Assembly (NCBI GenBank): GCA_963787415.1
Contig: CAWBCO010000007.1
Coordinates: 422,565-486,564 of the forward strand
Direction of reading: 5' to 3'
From: CAVUWL01 sp963787415
GTDB lineage: Bacteria; Actinomycetota; Thermoleophilia; Solirubrobacterales; 70-9
DNA length: 64,000 nt
The position numbers were made by a program, and so were the translations under genes. A model generated the notes under the pieces. The model was not told the origin of the DNA and ran no database searches. It was given only the letters and a program-made list of their open reading frames with translations. Shown piece by piece: positions 9,132 through 20,224 of the stretch. Numbering within the stretch: the stretch's first letter is position 1; the number at the start of each line of letters is the position of its first letter.

Positions 9132-9941
9132 TCATTTGTGCAGCTTTGCAAGAACGCCACCCGCAAGGATGGTGCGGTAGGCGGCGTAGGGCCAAAGGGC
9201 TCGGTCGCGCTCGACCAGGTAGATCAGGCGCTGGGAGGCGAGGGTCGAGGCAAAAGAGGCGCCGACCCCGACGGCGATCGAACGGCGCAGCTGCCCCGGT
9301 GGGCCCCGGTGGGCCAGACGGAAGGCCTTCAGCGCGGTGGCGCCGACGATGATCGGTAGGGCGATCGTTCGCGAGAGAAGGTTTGCCTGGTCTCGCGAGA
9401 AACATCGCCAGCGCGCGGCAGCGAGGGTCACCCCGTTGCGCGAGACGCCGGGGATCAGCGCCGCAGCCTGGGCGAGGCCAAGCACCAGCCCGTCCACGGG
9501 GCCGACGTCACCGCGCCCGCGGCTTTGGGGCCGACGATCGCCGATCAGCATCGCCGCCGAGCCTCCCAGCAGTCCGAGGGCAGTTGCACGCGGGCCTCCC
9601 AGGTGGCGCTCGATCGGACGCTCAAGCTTGTATCCGAGGATTGCCGCGGGCAGGAAGGAGAGGCCCAGAACCAGGGCTCGGCGTCCGTCAAAGTCGCGCA
9701 ACTCTTCGCCGATCACCCGGCGCTGGCCGATCAGAAGGGCAAGCGCCGCACCGGCGTGAAGCGCCACCTCAAAGCTCTTGCGGACCTCCGGGTCGATCTC
9801 TTCCCATTCCCAACCTGCAAGCCAGGGTAGAAGAACTATGTGGGCGGAGCTTGAAACCGGCAGCAACTCCGCCGGTCCCTGGACGATCCCAAGCGCGCCA
9901 GCGCGCCAGCTTGGTAGCCGCCCCTCGAGGACCTCGCTCAA
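9132..9941 (-). CDS. uppP: Undecaprenyl-diphosphatase (UppP/BacA), first copy
   Basis: This integral membrane phosphatase recycles undecaprenyl pyrophosphate to the lipid carrier used by wall and polysaccharide synthesis. Family motifs are GIVQGPAELLPVSSSAH near the N-terminus and PGVSRNGVTLAAA in the middle. The frame is open to 10082, but I choose TTG at 9941 because it overlaps the dedA stop as TTGA and places the first helix directly at the N-terminus (269 aa, the usual size). The longer version only adds an Arg-rich leader. A second, divergent UppP lies at 36.7-37.7 kb. Confidence 0.9.
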   Translation of the reverse strand: MSEVLEGRLPSWRAGALGIVQGPAELLPVSSSAHIVLLPWLAGWEWEEIDPEVRKSFEVALHAGAALALLIGQRRVIGEELRDFDGRRALVLGLSFLPAAILGYKLERPIERHLGGPRATALGLLGGSAAMLIGDRRPQSRGRGDVGPVDGLVLGLAQAAALIPGVSRNGVTLAAARWRCFSRDQANLLSRTIALPIIVGATALKAFRLAHRGPPGQLRRSIAVGVGASFASTLASQRLIYLVERDRALWPYAAYRTILAGGVLAKLHK

Positions 9942-10609
9942 GCGCCCCCGGCGCCGGCGGGCTCGGCCGTCTCGCCCTCTCCAGGCCCCCCGCCGCGGCG
10001 CCGCCTGAGCAGGGCGTAGACGATCAGCGCGGCGAACGCAGCGAGGACCAGGTAATCGAGAATCTCGAGATGGCGGCGCCACTGGCTCCAGTTATTCCCC
10101 ACGGCCTGGCCAAGTAAGCCAAAGCCCAGCACCCAGGGCAGCGAGCCGAGTGCGGTCAGCCAGGTGAATCGCCAGAACGGCATCTTTGCCATCCCCGCTG
10201 GAAGCGAGATGAAGGCACGGACCAGGGGAATGAGGCGAGCCAGGAAGACCGTCGCGTCGCCGTGGCGGTTAAACCAGGCATCGACCCGAGCCAGGCGCGC
10301 GGGGCTGAAGTGAATCAGGCGGTTTTTCTCTAGTAGGTCGATGCGACCGTAAAATCCGATCGCGTAGGTCAGCCAGGAACCGGCGATGCTTCCGGCCAGT
10401 CCCGCCAGGGTTATCCCGAGCAGCGTCTGGTCGCCGTTGGCTACGTTGAAGCCCGCAAACAGCATCACCGCCTCGCTTGGAATCGGCACGCAGGCGCTGC
10501 CGACGGCCATCAGAGCGAAGACACCTGCGAGGCCGGCGCTTTCGATCACCTTGACGCAGAATTCGACAATCGGGCCGCTGATATCGGCGTAGAGCAATGG
10601 ATTCGGCAT
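9938..10609 (-). CDS. DedA-family membrane protein
   Basis: This DedA/SNARE-associated (VTT domain) protein is of a family implicated in flipping undecaprenyl phosphate or phospholipids and in membrane homeostasis. Features include the N-terminal re-entrant region with VPIPSEAVMLFAG, the conserved VFLARLIPLVRAFISLPAG block and several helices, followed by an Arg-rich C-terminus. The size of 223 aa is typical. Its stop overlaps the TTG start of uppP (TTGA), so the two lipid-carrier genes look translationally coupled. A TAGGAT hexamer lies 13 nt before the start. Confidence 0.88.
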   Translation of the reverse strand: MPNPLLYADISGPIVEFCVKVIESAGLAGVFALMAVGSACVPIPSEAVMLFAGFNVANGDQTLLGITLAGLAGSIAGSWLTYAIGFYGRIDLLEKNRLIHFSPARLARVDAWFNRHGDATVFLARLIPLVRAFISLPAGMAKMPFWRFTWLTALGSLPWVLGFGLLGQAVGNNWSQWRRHLEILDYLVLAAFAALIVYALLRRRRGGGPGEGETAEPAGAGGA

Positions 10610-10658
10610 CGGCAGATCTGTGATCCTAAGACCTCAGCCTCTAAACTCACCAGGTCCC

Positions 10659-12548
10659 ATGCAGCGCCTGAACCATCCCGTCTATCGCAACCGGGTCCTG
10701 CAGGTCGCCGCCGACGCAGTTTTGGTCACGCTGGCCTTCTTCCTGGCGTTCCAGCTGCGCTTCCTTGAAGATCCGCACGGCCTGCCGCACCGTTATGCGG
10801 TGCTCTTCACCGAGGCGGTCGGGATCGTCGTGGTCGGCAAGCTGGTCGTCTTCGGCGCCTTCGGCCTCTACCAGAAGTGGTGGCGCTACGTGAACGGCCG
10901 CGACTTCTTGCTGATCTTGCGTGCCGTTGCCTTTGCCAGCGCGATCCTCGTCGTCTTCTTTGCGGTCGTGCAGCCGTTCAAACACACTCTGCCGCGCTCG
11001 GTAGAGGTGATGGACTTTGTCCTGACGCTGTTTTTGATCGCGGGCGCCCGGCTCGCGGTGCGCCTGATCGTCGAACGTCCCTCTCGCGGTAGGAGCGTCC
11101 CCAAGCGCGAGGTGCTCGTGATCGGCGCCGGCTCGGGTGGGCAGATGGTGGTCCGCGAGATGCAGCTGAACCCCAATCTGGGCTCAACCGCGATCGGCTT
11201 CCTCGACGACGATCCGCGCAAGCGCGGGATGCGGATGCTGGGTTTAAAGGTGCTGGGCTCGACTGAGCAGATCCCCGAGATCCTTGATGAGATCGAGCCC
11301 GACGAGGTGGTGATTGCGATCCCTTCTGCGCCCGGGACCCTGCGGGCCAAGGTGGTCGCCCCCTGCCGCGAGCGCGAAATCCGGGTCCGAACTCTGCCCA
11401 CCGTGTTCGAGCTGCTGCGCGGCGGGGTCCAGCTCAACAAGCAACTGCGCGATGTCCAGGTCGAGGACGTGCTGGGCCGCGATCCGGTCGTCTTTGAACT
11501 CGATCGAGTCGGCGCCTATCTGCGCGACCGGATCGTGCTGGTCACCGGGGCTGGAGGCTCGATCGGCGCCGAGCTCACCCGCCAGATCGCCCGGGTCGGG
11601 CCGCGATTGCTGGTGCTGCTCGATCACGCCGAGGACAACCTCTTTGAGATCGACCGCGAGATGGTCGAGGAGCGCCACTTCAGCAACGTCGAGTCGGTGC
11701 TCGCCGATTGCAAGGAGCCGCACCGGATGCTGGAGGTGATGCAGCGCTTCAAACCCTCGGTCGTTTTTCACGCCGCCGCCTACAAGCACGTGCCGTTGAT
11801 GGAGGCCAATCCACTGGAGGCGGTCCGCAACAACGCGATCGCGACGCGGGTCACGGCAGAGACGGCTGCAGCTTCGGAGGTCGAGCGCTTTGTCTTGATC
11901 TCCACCGACAAGGCGGTCAACCCGCAGACCGTGATGGGCGCCTCAAAGGCGATGGCGGAGTGGATCATTGAGTCCGCCGGCGCCAAGCACCCCGCGACTC
12001 GGTTTGCCAGTGTCCGGTTTGGCAATGTGCTGGCCTCCTCGGGCAGCGTGGTGCCGATCTTTCGCAGCCAGATCGAGCGGGGAGGGCCGGTCACGGTTAC
12101 CCACCGCGACATGACTCGCTACTTCATGACCATCCCCGAGGCGGTTCAACTCGTGATCCGCGCCGGGGACATCGGGGCCGGGAAGGGGGAGGTCTTCGTC
12201 CTTGACATGGGCGAGCCGGTGAAGATCGTCGACCTTGCCCAGAACATGATTCGGCTGGCGGGGTATGAGCCCGAGCGAGACATTGCGATCGAGTTCACAA
12301 AGCCCAGACCGGGGGAGAAGCTGCACGAGCAACTCTTCGGTCGCGGGGAGAGCGGACAGCCCACCGCCTCCAAGCGCATCCTGCGGGCGCTGCGCGAGAC
12401 GCCGCTTGACCGAGAGTGGGTTGAGGCGACGCTCAATTCACTCGAGCACCTGGTGCTGGCTGGCGATGAGGCCAATTTGGCCGAAAGAGTCGTCGGGATG
12501 ATCACTGCGGCAGATGGCGAGGCGGCGAGGGTCGTCTACGACGAGTAG
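10659..12548 (+). CDS. CapD/WbpM-like nucleotide-sugar 4,6-dehydratase (membrane-anchored)
   Basis: This is probably a UDP-GlcNAc 4,6-dehydratase of the CapD/PglF/WbpM group, making the first committed sugar for a surface glycan. Four N-terminal helices precede a Rossmann-like domain (VLVIGAGSGGQMVVREM) and a C-terminal SDR domain with VTGAGGSIGAELTRQI. The active-site region reads STDKAVNPQTVMGASKAMAE, where Met replaces the usual SDR Tyr, as in this subfamily. I use ATG 10659; a GTG at 10620 is possible. TAAACT at 10642-10647 is a plausible -10. It heads the polysaccharide cluster. Confidence 0.92.
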   Translation: MQRLNHPVYRNRVLQVAADAVLVTLAFFLAFQLRFLEDPHGLPHRYAVLFTEAVGIVVVGKLVVFGAFGLYQKWWRYVNGRDFLLILRAVAFASAILVVFFAVVQPFKHTLPRSVEVMDFVLTLFLIAGARLAVRLIVERPSRGRSVPKREVLVIGAGSGGQMVVREMQLNPNLGSTAIGFLDDDPRKRGMRMLGLKVLGSTEQIPEILDEIEPDEVVIAIPSAPGTLRAKVVAPCREREIRVRTLPTVFELLRGGVQLNKQLRDVQVEDVLGRDPVVFELDRVGAYLRDRIVLVTGAGGSIGAELTRQIARVGPRLLVLLDHAEDNLFEIDREMVEERHFSNVESVLADCKEPHRMLEVMQRFKPSVVFHAAAYKHVPLMEANPLEAVRNNAIATRVTAETAAASEVERFVLISTDKAVNPQTVMGASKAMAEWIIESAGAKHPATRFASVRFGNVLASSGSVVPIFRSQIERGGPVTVTHRDMTRYFMTIPEAVQLVIRAGDIGAGKGEVFVLDMGEPVKIVDLAQNMIRLAGYEPERDIAIEFTKPRPGEKLHEQLFGRGESGQPTASKRILRALRETPLDREWVEATLNSLEHLVLAGDEANLAERVVGMITAADGEAARVVYDE

Positions 12549-12565
12549 CCTCTCGCAGCCACTCC

Positions 12566-13336
12566 GTGGAGCTGATCAAGGAAATCGGCGCATTCGCCGG
12601 CTTGGCCGCGTTCTTTGGCCTAGCCCTCCTCGCCCTGCTCTCCTTCACCCATGGCCGCGACATCCGCCGCCTGCGTGAGTGGGCCGGCTCGGCGCCCGAG
12701 CGCGATAGCGAGCGCAAGGAGCTGACTTCTGCCTCAGCAGCCCAGCGCGCCGAGGAGATTCGGCGCCTGGAGGCATCGCGTACCGCCGAGCTGCAGGCGG
12801 TTGCCCTGCGTGAGCAGCGCCGCCAGCGACGCGAGGGGGAGCTTCCAGAAACGACCCGCGGGGAGCGTCTGGGGGCCCGGATTTCGAAACAGGGGGGACG
12901 CCTCGCCGAGCCCCGCTATCTGGTCGCGGTCTTCGTCCTCGTCCTCGTCCTCGGCGGCGGCGTTGCCTACGCTGCGCTGCACGGTTTGGGCGGCGGCGGC
13001 GATGCCAAGCACGCCAAGAGCGCGGCCGCGAGGGTAAAGCCGAGCGAAATCGAAGTCGCCGTGCTGAACGGAACCGCGGTACCGGGGCTCGCGGCCCATT
13101 ACGGCGCCAAGGTCCAGCGCAAGGGATTCAAGTTGGGCCAGGTCACCAACAGCAGCGCGAGCTTCGTCAACAGCGTCGTCATGTACAAGGGCGGCCATGC
13201 TCCCGAAGCCCGCCGCGTCGGCCGCGAGCTGGGGATCGCTCGGGTGCGACCGATGAGCTCGGCCATCGGTTCGGTCTCCTCCGGTGCGCCGGTCTCAGTG
13301 ATCGTCGGTGAAGACGATGCCCCGCCGACCGGCTAG
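12566..13336 (+). CDS. Membrane-anchored LytR C-terminal-domain protein
   Basis: The N-terminal helix (AGLAAFFGLALLALLSF) is followed by a charged segment rich in Arg, Glu and Gln, likely coiled coil, a second helix near residues 118-138 and then a LytR_C domain (pfam13399 type) beginning EVAVLNGTAVPGLAAHYG. This domain occurs alone or behind LytR-CpsA-Psr enzymes that attach glycopolymers to peptidoglycan. Only the accessory domain is present here, so no catalytic role is claimed. The GTG start follows the previous gene by 17 bp. The end overlaps the next gene by 29 bp. Confidence 0.8.
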   Translation: MELIKEIGAFAGLAAFFGLALLALLSFTHGRDIRRLREWAGSAPERDSERKELTSASAAQRAEEIRRLEASRTAELQAVALREQRRQRREGELPETTRGERLGARISKQGGRLAEPRYLVAVFVLVLVLGGGVAYAALHGLGGGGDAKHAKSAAARVKPSEIEVAVLNGTAVPGLAAHYGAKVQRKGFKLGQVTNSSASFVNSVVMYKGGHAPEARRVGRELGIARVRPMSSAIGSVSSGAPVSVIVGEDDAPPTG

Positions 13337-13792
13337 CGCTGGGGGCCTGGTTTTCGCCCTTCTCGTTCTCGCCACGATCGCCGCCTTCGCTTGGTCCCAA
13401 CGGCTAAAGCGCGATCCGCTCCTGATCGACAACATCAGCTTTAGCAGCGGTGCTGGCCGCGCCTTCATTCCGAGCCAGGGTTGCCGTCTGGATCGCGAGC
13501 GGATTCGCTTTCGGATAACCACCTCTGACCATGCGACCGTGCAGGTGATCGCGCCTGGTGGAAGGCTGGTGCGCACGATTGTGCGCGACCGCTACCTGGC
13601 CCGCTACAACTACTTCACCTTCTACTGGAACGGTCGCGACGGCGCCGGAGAGCTCGCTCCCACCGGCCACTACAAGCTGCGGGTCAAGCTCCTCTCAGAA
13701 GAACGGACGCTGGTCCCACCCGGCCTGTTCTTTTTGCGGCGGGCGCCATCCGGGCCCGTCGCGGCCTGCAAGAAGCACCCAGGGGGCGCGAG

Positions 13793-13796
<4 letters not shown>
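13308..13796 (+). CDS. Exported FlgD-type Ig-like protein
   Basis: This is a short secreted or anchored protein: the hydrophobic N-terminus GGLVFALLVLATIAAFAW acts as signal or anchor. The rest matches the FlgD Ig-like fold, with VQVIAPGGRLVRTI and the typical FYWNGRDGAGELAPTGHYKL strand-turn motif. It probably interacts with surface polymers; the exact role is unknown. The start could be ATG 13308 or 13317; both lie inside the preceding gene. The stop overlaps the next start as TTGA. The position inside the glycan cluster suggests co-transcription. Confidence 0.75.
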
Positions 13797-15421
<1,625 letters not shown>

Positions 15422-15431
15422 GCTCGCCACC

Positions 15432-16979
15432 GTGTCGGGATACCTCCGCCGCCTCGCGACGACCGGTGCCGCCTATACGGCGGCGAGCATTCTCTCGAAG
15501 TTCATCGCGGTGGCGCTCTTGCCGCTTTACACCCGCTACCTGACTCCGGCCGATTACGGCGCCGCCGAGCTGATGTTCGCCGCGGTCGTATCGGCGAGCA
15601 TCGTCGTTCGTCTCGGCACGGTGGAGGCCCTGCTGCGCTTTTACTACAAGGAGGATGAGGTTCCCGATCGGGTCGTCGCGACCTCCTTCGCGGCGCTCTT
15701 TTGGGTAACCAGCGCCGCGGCGCTGATCGCCCTTCCCTTCGCCGGGCAGATTTCTGAAGCGCTGCTTGCCCGCCCTGCCGCGGGGCTCGCCCGGATCTCG
15801 ATCGGCGGACTTTGGGCGCTCACCCTGTTCGAATACCTGCTCACGCTATTTCGACTCGAGGAGCGCGCCCGCGCGTTCTTTTTAACCACGATCGCAAATG
15901 TGGTGGTGACGATCGCGCTCACCGTGGTGCTCGTGGTCGGTGAGGGAGAGGGGGCTCGCGGGCTGCTTCTGGGCAGCTACGCGAGCGGCGCGGCATTCGT
16001 CTTGGGCCTGATCGTCGTCCACCGGAGGCGGCTCTCCCTGCGGGTCGATCGGCCGTTGCTGGGACGCCTGATGCGCTTCGGTCTGCCCACCATGCCGGCG
16101 GAGCTCTCCCTCTACCTGTTGAATTTTGTCGATCGGGTGATCATCGTGCGCTCCGCCGGCCTGGCGGAGGCGGGGCTTTATTCCTTGGCTGTCAAGTTCG
16201 CCCAGGCCGTCAACGTTTTGGTCCGTGGCTTTCAGCTCGCCTGGCCGCCGCTCGCGTATTCGATCCGCGATGACGATGAGGCGCGCCTCACCTACGCGGC
16301 CGTCGTCACCTGGTTTGTCGCCATCTGTGCCTTTGTCGTCACCGGGATGTGGCTTCTCTCGCGCTGGATCGTTCGCGCCCTCGCCGCGCCCCAGTTCTTT
16401 GGCTCCTACAAGGCGATCGGCCTGATCTCAGCCGCCGTCACCCTCTACGCCCTCTACCTGGTGCTGGTCGTCATCCTTGGGCGAACGGGGCGCACCGGAT
16501 TCAATTTCCCCGCCGCGATCGCTGGGCTGGTTGCCAACGTAGTCCTCAACCTGGCGCTGGTCCCGCCGCTTGGGATAGTCGGCGCCGGAATCGCCCTGGT
16601 GGCTTCCTACCTCGTCGTCTTGGGGTTGATGTACTTGTTCACCCAGCGCCTGTTTGCGGTCCCCTACCAGTGGAGGCGGCTGCTGCGGATCACCGCCGCC
16701 GCCGCCGCCCTTGTCATCGGTGGGGAACTGTTCCTGCCAAGTAGCGGCTTGATCGGGCTGCTCGCCAGGAGCGTTCTCTGGCTGCTCTTCCCCGTGCTCC
16801 TGCTTGGGAGTGGCTTTTTCACCGCTCAGGAGCGCAACTGGTTGGCGCGCATGCGCCATCCCCGCCGCCTGTTGGGCGAACTGCTCAGACTCTGGCGCGA
16901 GGCAGCAGGCGCCGCCGGAGGCGTTCCCGAGGCCTATGAGGCTGAGCTGATGGATGAGGATGCACTCAGACCGAGTTGA
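15432..16979 (+). CDS. Wzx-like polysaccharide flippase (MOP superfamily)
   Basis: This is an oligosaccharide-lipid flippase with about 12-14 helices. The N-terminus reads TTGAAYTAASILSKFIAVA and LLPLYTRYLTPADYGAAEL, the hallmark of the polysaccharide-synthesis MOP family. The frame is open from 15378, but I choose GTG 15432: a TAGGCT hexamer at 15419-15424 lies 7 nt upstream, fitting a leaderless start, and the longer leader is Arg/Pro rich. It would move the undecaprenyl-linked repeat unit outward for the neighbouring Wzy-like protein. The 3' end overlaps the converging glycosyltransferase by 14 bp. Confidence 0.9.
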   Translation: MSGYLRRLATTGAAYTAASILSKFIAVALLPLYTRYLTPADYGAAELMFAAVVSASIVVRLGTVEALLRFYYKEDEVPDRVVATSFAALFWVTSAAALIALPFAGQISEALLARPAAGLARISIGGLWALTLFEYLLTLFRLEERARAFFLTTIANVVVTIALTVVLVVGEGEGARGLLLGSYASGAAFVLGLIVVHRRRLSLRVDRPLLGRLMRFGLPTMPAELSLYLLNFVDRVIIVRSAGLAEAGLYSLAVKFAQAVNVLVRGFQLAWPPLAYSIRDDDEARLTYAAVVTWFVAICAFVVTGMWLLSRWIVRALAAPQFFGSYKAIGLISAAVTLYALYLVLVVILGRTGRTGFNFPAAIAGLVANVVLNLALVPPLGIVGAGIALVASYLVVLGLMYLFTQRLFAVPYQWRRLLRITAAAAALVIGGELFLPSSGLIGLLARSVLWLLFPVLLLGSGFFTAQERNWLARMRHPRRLLGELLRLWREAAGAAGGVPEAYEAELMDEDALRPS

Positions 16980-17883
16980 GCCGATCTCTGATTCCCCGGC
17001 CGCTCCGTGGGAGCAGGGCCTGGCGGGCATGGGCCCAGTAGATCTGGGTGGGCTGGCTCGGAACGATGGTGGCGATCAGGGCTCGCAGCGCATATGTCCA
17101 GGCGGTGAGCAGCCTCACCGCGAGGGCGGCGCTGCGCGAGTGATGCTTTCGCATGAAGAGGTCGCGATTGCGATGAAACTCGACGATTCGAGGAAGCCCC
17201 GCCTCCAGATCACTTGAGAGTTGGTCGTGGTGCACGGCCCTTGCTGCGGGGACAAAGAGCGTATGCCAGCCGGCCTCGGAGAGGCGCTTGCAAAAGTCAC
17301 ACTCGTCGTAGTAGACGAAAAAGGCGGGATCCATAAAGTCGATCTCCGCTGCGGCCTCGCGACGCACCATCAGGGCGCTGGATTGGGCCCAGTCAACCCG
17401 CCGGGTGAGCGCACCCTTGCTTTGAACCGTGAGCCAGCGATGCAAAAAGATCGCACCCACCAGTGCCGTCCCGACCGCTGGAAAACGCCAGGCACAGGGC
17501 ACCTCTCTGCCCGCGGCATCGAGCAGGCGCGCCCCGGCCGCCCCCGCCCCCGAATCTGCATCAAGGGCCTGCAGCAGGGCGGCCACGGCGCCCACGCGCA
17601 GCTCTGAATCCTCGTTCAGGAGCAGGCAGTACTTGCCCTGCGCCGTGCGCATCAGAGTCGAGTCGTTCTCCGCCTTGCCGGCTCGATGCTGCAGCGCGAT
17701 AAGGCGAATCACGCCTCCCCGCGCGCGCACCGCCTCGACAGAGCCATCCGCGGAGGCATTGTCAAGGACGAGCACCTCGCGCTCCACCTCGGGGGGGTGG
17801 GAGTGCTCGATCGCCTCAAGGCAGGCGAGCAGGTGCTGGCGGCCGTTGGTGTTGACGATGCAGTAGGAGAGGATGGGAGCCAT
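16966..17883 (-). CDS. Family 2 glycosyltransferase (rhamnosyltransferase-like)
   Basis: This is a GT-A glycosyltransferase. The N-terminus has SYCIVNTNGRQHLLACLEAI and LVLDNASADGSVEAV, the acidic NEDSELR motif and the late YYDECDFCKRLSEAGW motif typical of rhamnosyltransferase-like GT2 enzymes. The length of 305 aa is normal. It is transcribed divergently from the next glycosyltransferase across only 20 bp and appears to share a -10 element with it. The substrate is unknown; the context implies a surface glycan repeat unit. Confidence 0.88.
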   Translation of the reverse strand: MAPILSYCIVNTNGRQHLLACLEAIEHSHPPEVEREVLVLDNASADGSVEAVRARGGVIRLIALQHRAGKAENDSTLMRTAQGKYCLLLNEDSELRVGAVAALLQALDADSGAGAAGARLLDAAGREVPCAWRFPAVGTALVGAIFLHRWLTVQSKGALTRRVDWAQSSALMVRREAAAEIDFMDPAFFVYYDECDFCKRLSEAGWHTLFVPAARAVHHDQLSSDLEAGLPRIVEFHRNRDLFMRKHHSRSAALAVRLLTAWTYALRALIATIVPSQPTQIYWAHARQALLPRSGRGIRDRLNSV

Positions 17884-17889
17884 GTGGCC

Positions 17890-17897
17890 ACGATAAT
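17890..17897. promoter_or_regulatory. Shared bidirectional -10 between divergent glycosyltransferases
   Basis: ACGATAAT gives GATAAT on the plus strand and TATCGT on the minus strand. Each is 6 nt before the respective start codon in a 20-bp intergenic gap. Confidence 0.55.
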
Positions 17898-17903
17898 CCC
17901 CGG

Positions 17904-19082
17904 GTGAGCGCTAACCAGGGATCGAGGATCTCCGATTCATCCCGCAGCGGGGAAGCGGCGCACCGGGCAACGCCGCGAGTGGCGCTGGTTGACCCCTCCG
18001 CCTTCACCCCGCCCTATGACCGTTCCCTGGCGGCGGCGCTGAGCCGGGCGGGCGCCGAAGTTGAGCTACTGACCAGCCGCTTCCTTTATGGGGCGGTGCC
18101 CGCGGCAAAGGGCTACCGGGTGCAGGAGAGCTTTTACCGCCGCAGCGCAGCCCGCGGTATCAACGCGAGGGCGCGCCGCAGCTTCAAGCTGGCAGAGCAC
18201 CTGGCGGACATGGCGCGCTTTCGTCGCGATGTTGACGCCGATCTGATCCACTACCAGTGGCTGACGATGCCGGCCCTTGACTCGTTGCTTTTGCCGAGGG
18301 GCCACCCGCGGGTGATGACCGCCCACTACATTTTGCCGCCGCGCCCCAGCACCCTGCAGCTCGCGGTTGCCCGCCGTGTCTTCGCCCAGATGGACGCGGT
18401 CATCGCTCACTCCGAGCACGGCGCCGCCTCGCTTCGTGAGAAGCTCGGGGTCAAGCGGGTTAGCGTCATTCCCCATGGTGCCTTCGACTATCTGACTGAG
18501 CTTGCCGAGGAGAAGCCGCTGCCTGAAGAGCTGGAAGGGGCCGAGGGCCCGGTGATTCTCTTCTTCGGCCTGCTTCGCCCTTACAAGGGGATCGACATCC
18601 TGTTGGAAGCGTTTGGGCGGCTGCGGGGAGCCGAGCTGTGGATCGTCGGCCGCCCCCGGATGCGGCTTGAGGCGCTGCAAGCCCTTGCCTCCGCGGCAGC
18701 GGGCCGGGTTCGCTTCGTCACTCGATTTGTCGCCGACACCGAGATTGCGGCGATTTTTCGCCGCGCCGACTTGCTCGTTCTTCCCTATCGTGATGTGGAG
18801 CACTCGGGGGTCCTCTACACCGGCCTCGCCTTCGCCAAGCCAATGGTTCTCACTGCTGTCGGAGGGTTCCCCGAGTTGGCCGAGCAGGGCGCCGCGAGGA
18901 TCGTCGCGGCGCGGGATCCGCTCGCCCTGGCGGGCGCCATGGCCGAGTTGATCGCCGATTCCGGGGCCCGGGCGGAGCTATCTGCCGCCGCCGCCCGGGC
19001 GGCGGCCGGTCCCTACTCCTGGGATCGGGCGGCGCGGCTGACGCTTTCTTTGTACGCGGAGCTGCTGGCGGGGGCAGATTGA
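17904..19082 (+). CDS. Family 4 (GT-B) glycosyltransferase
   Basis: This is a GT-B enzyme with the C-terminal Rossmann domain starting VILFFGLLRPYKGIDILLEAF and the donor-binding stretch DVEHSGVLYTGLAFAKPMV. The N-terminal domain has DPSAFTPPYDRSLAAALSRAGAEV split over the nucleotide-fold start. The GTG start is 6 nt after GATAAT (17892-17897), consistent with leaderless transcription. Its stop overlaps the next start (TTGA). It likely adds one sugar of the repeat unit. Confidence 0.88.
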   Translation: MSANQGSRISDSSRSGEAAHRATPRVALVDPSAFTPPYDRSLAAALSRAGAEVELLTSRFLYGAVPAAKGYRVQESFYRRSAARGINARARRSFKLAEHLADMARFRRDVDADLIHYQWLTMPALDSLLLPRGHPRVMTAHYILPPRPSTLQLAVARRVFAQMDAVIAHSEHGAASLREKLGVKRVSVIPHGAFDYLTELAEEKPLPEELEGAEGPVILFFGLLRPYKGIDILLEAFGRLRGAELWIVGRPRMRLEALQALASAAAGRVRFVTRFVADTEIAAIFRRADLLVLPYRDVEHSGVLYTGLAFAKPMVLTAVGGFPELAEQGAARIVAARDPLALAGAMAELIADSGARAELSAAAARAAAGPYSWDRAARLTLSLYAELLAGAD

Positions 19083-20209
19083 TCGCGCTGGCCCTCATTT
19101 TCTGGATCTGCGCCGGGCTGATCGCCTACACGCACCTCGGCTATCCGCTGATCTTGCGGGCGATGCTCGGGTTGCGACGCCGCCCGACGCTGCAACCGCG
19201 CACGGTCGCTGAACCTCCCCGCGTGTCGCTGATCATCGCCGCCCACGATGAGGGAACGGTGATCGCCGCCAAGCTCGCCAATGCGCTCGCCCTCGATTAC
19301 CCCCGCGGGCGGCTCGAGCTGATCGTCGCCTCTGACGGCTCCACCGATGAGACGGTGCGGGCCGCCCGCGCCGGGGGCGCAGACCTCGTCATCGACCTCC
19401 CCCGTGGCGGCAAGGTCGCGGCCCAAAACGCCGCTGCCGAGCGAGCCACGGGGGAGCTCCTCGCCTTCTCTGACGCCAATACCGTTTGGGCACCCGATGC
19501 GCTCGGCCACCTGGTCGAGCCCTTCGCCGACCCGGCGGTCGCCTATACCTGCGGACAGGTCAGGTTCACCGATGGGGGTGGCAACAACCTTGAGGGCGCC
19601 TACTGGCGCTATGAGATGGCGCTGCGCGAGATGGAGTCTGCGATGGGTGGGGTTACCGCCGGTAACGGCGCCATCTACGCGGTGCGCCGCGAGGCCTACG
19701 TCCCGCTGGCACCCTCCGGGAGCCACGATCTCTCCTTTCCCTTCGCCCTGGCCAAGCGAGGGCTACGTTCCCTCTACCTGCCGTGGGCGCAGGCGGAGGA
19801 GAAGATGGTCCCGACCTTGGAGGGCGAGTTCGCCCGTAAACGGAGGATGATGGTCGGACTCTGGGACATCGTTGTCGGCGAGGGAATGCTGGACCCGCGC
19901 GGCTATTCGCCGATTTATGCCTTCGAGCTCGCCTCCCACAGGCTGCTGCGCTACCTGACGCCTTTCCTTCACCTGCTGGTGCTGGGGACGAATATCGCCC
20001 TGCTCGGTGTGGGATGGGTCTACACGCTGACCCTCGCTTCGCAGGTTGCCTGCCTCGTCGCCGCCATGCTCGGACGCTGGTTCGCCCTCGCGCCGCTGCG
20101 CCTTGCGCGCTACTACCTGCTGATGACCGCCTCAATCGCCGCCGGGCTCTGGGACCGCGCCCGGCATGGGCCGCCCGCCTCCTGGGAGAAGGCGGCGGGG
20201 ACGAGATGA
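19079..20209 (+). CDS. Membrane GT2 glycosyltransferase (cellulose-synthase-like)
   Basis: The N-terminal helix ALIFWICAGLIAYTHLG precedes a GT-A domain with VSLIIAAHDEGTVIAAKL, VASDGSTDETV, FSDANTVW and the acceptor motif TAGNGAIYAVRR. RKRRMMVGLWDI stands where the QxxRW-like motif is expected. Three C-terminal helices follow. This is the layout of processive or membrane GT2 enzymes that use UDP-sugars. The TTG start overlaps the previous stop (TTGA). It belongs to the same transcription unit as the following phosphoglycosyltransferase, 15 bp downstream. Confidence 0.87.
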   Translation: MIALALIFWICAGLIAYTHLGYPLILRAMLGLRRRPTLQPRTVAEPPRVSLIIAAHDEGTVIAAKLANALALDYPRGRLELIVASDGSTDETVRAARAGGADLVIDLPRGGKVAAQNAAAERATGELLAFSDANTVWAPDALGHLVEPFADPAVAYTCGQVRFTDGGGNNLEGAYWRYEMALREMESAMGGVTAGNGAIYAVRREAYVPLAPSGSHDLSFPFALAKRGLRSLYLPWAQAEEKMVPTLEGEFARKRRMMVGLWDIVVGEGMLDPRGYSPIYAFELASHRLLRYLTPFLHLLVLGTNIALLGVGWVYTLTLASQVACLVAAMLGRWFALAPLRLARYYLLMTASIAAGLWDRARHGPPASWEKAAGTR

Positions 20210-20224
20210 GCCGGTGAGCCGCTG

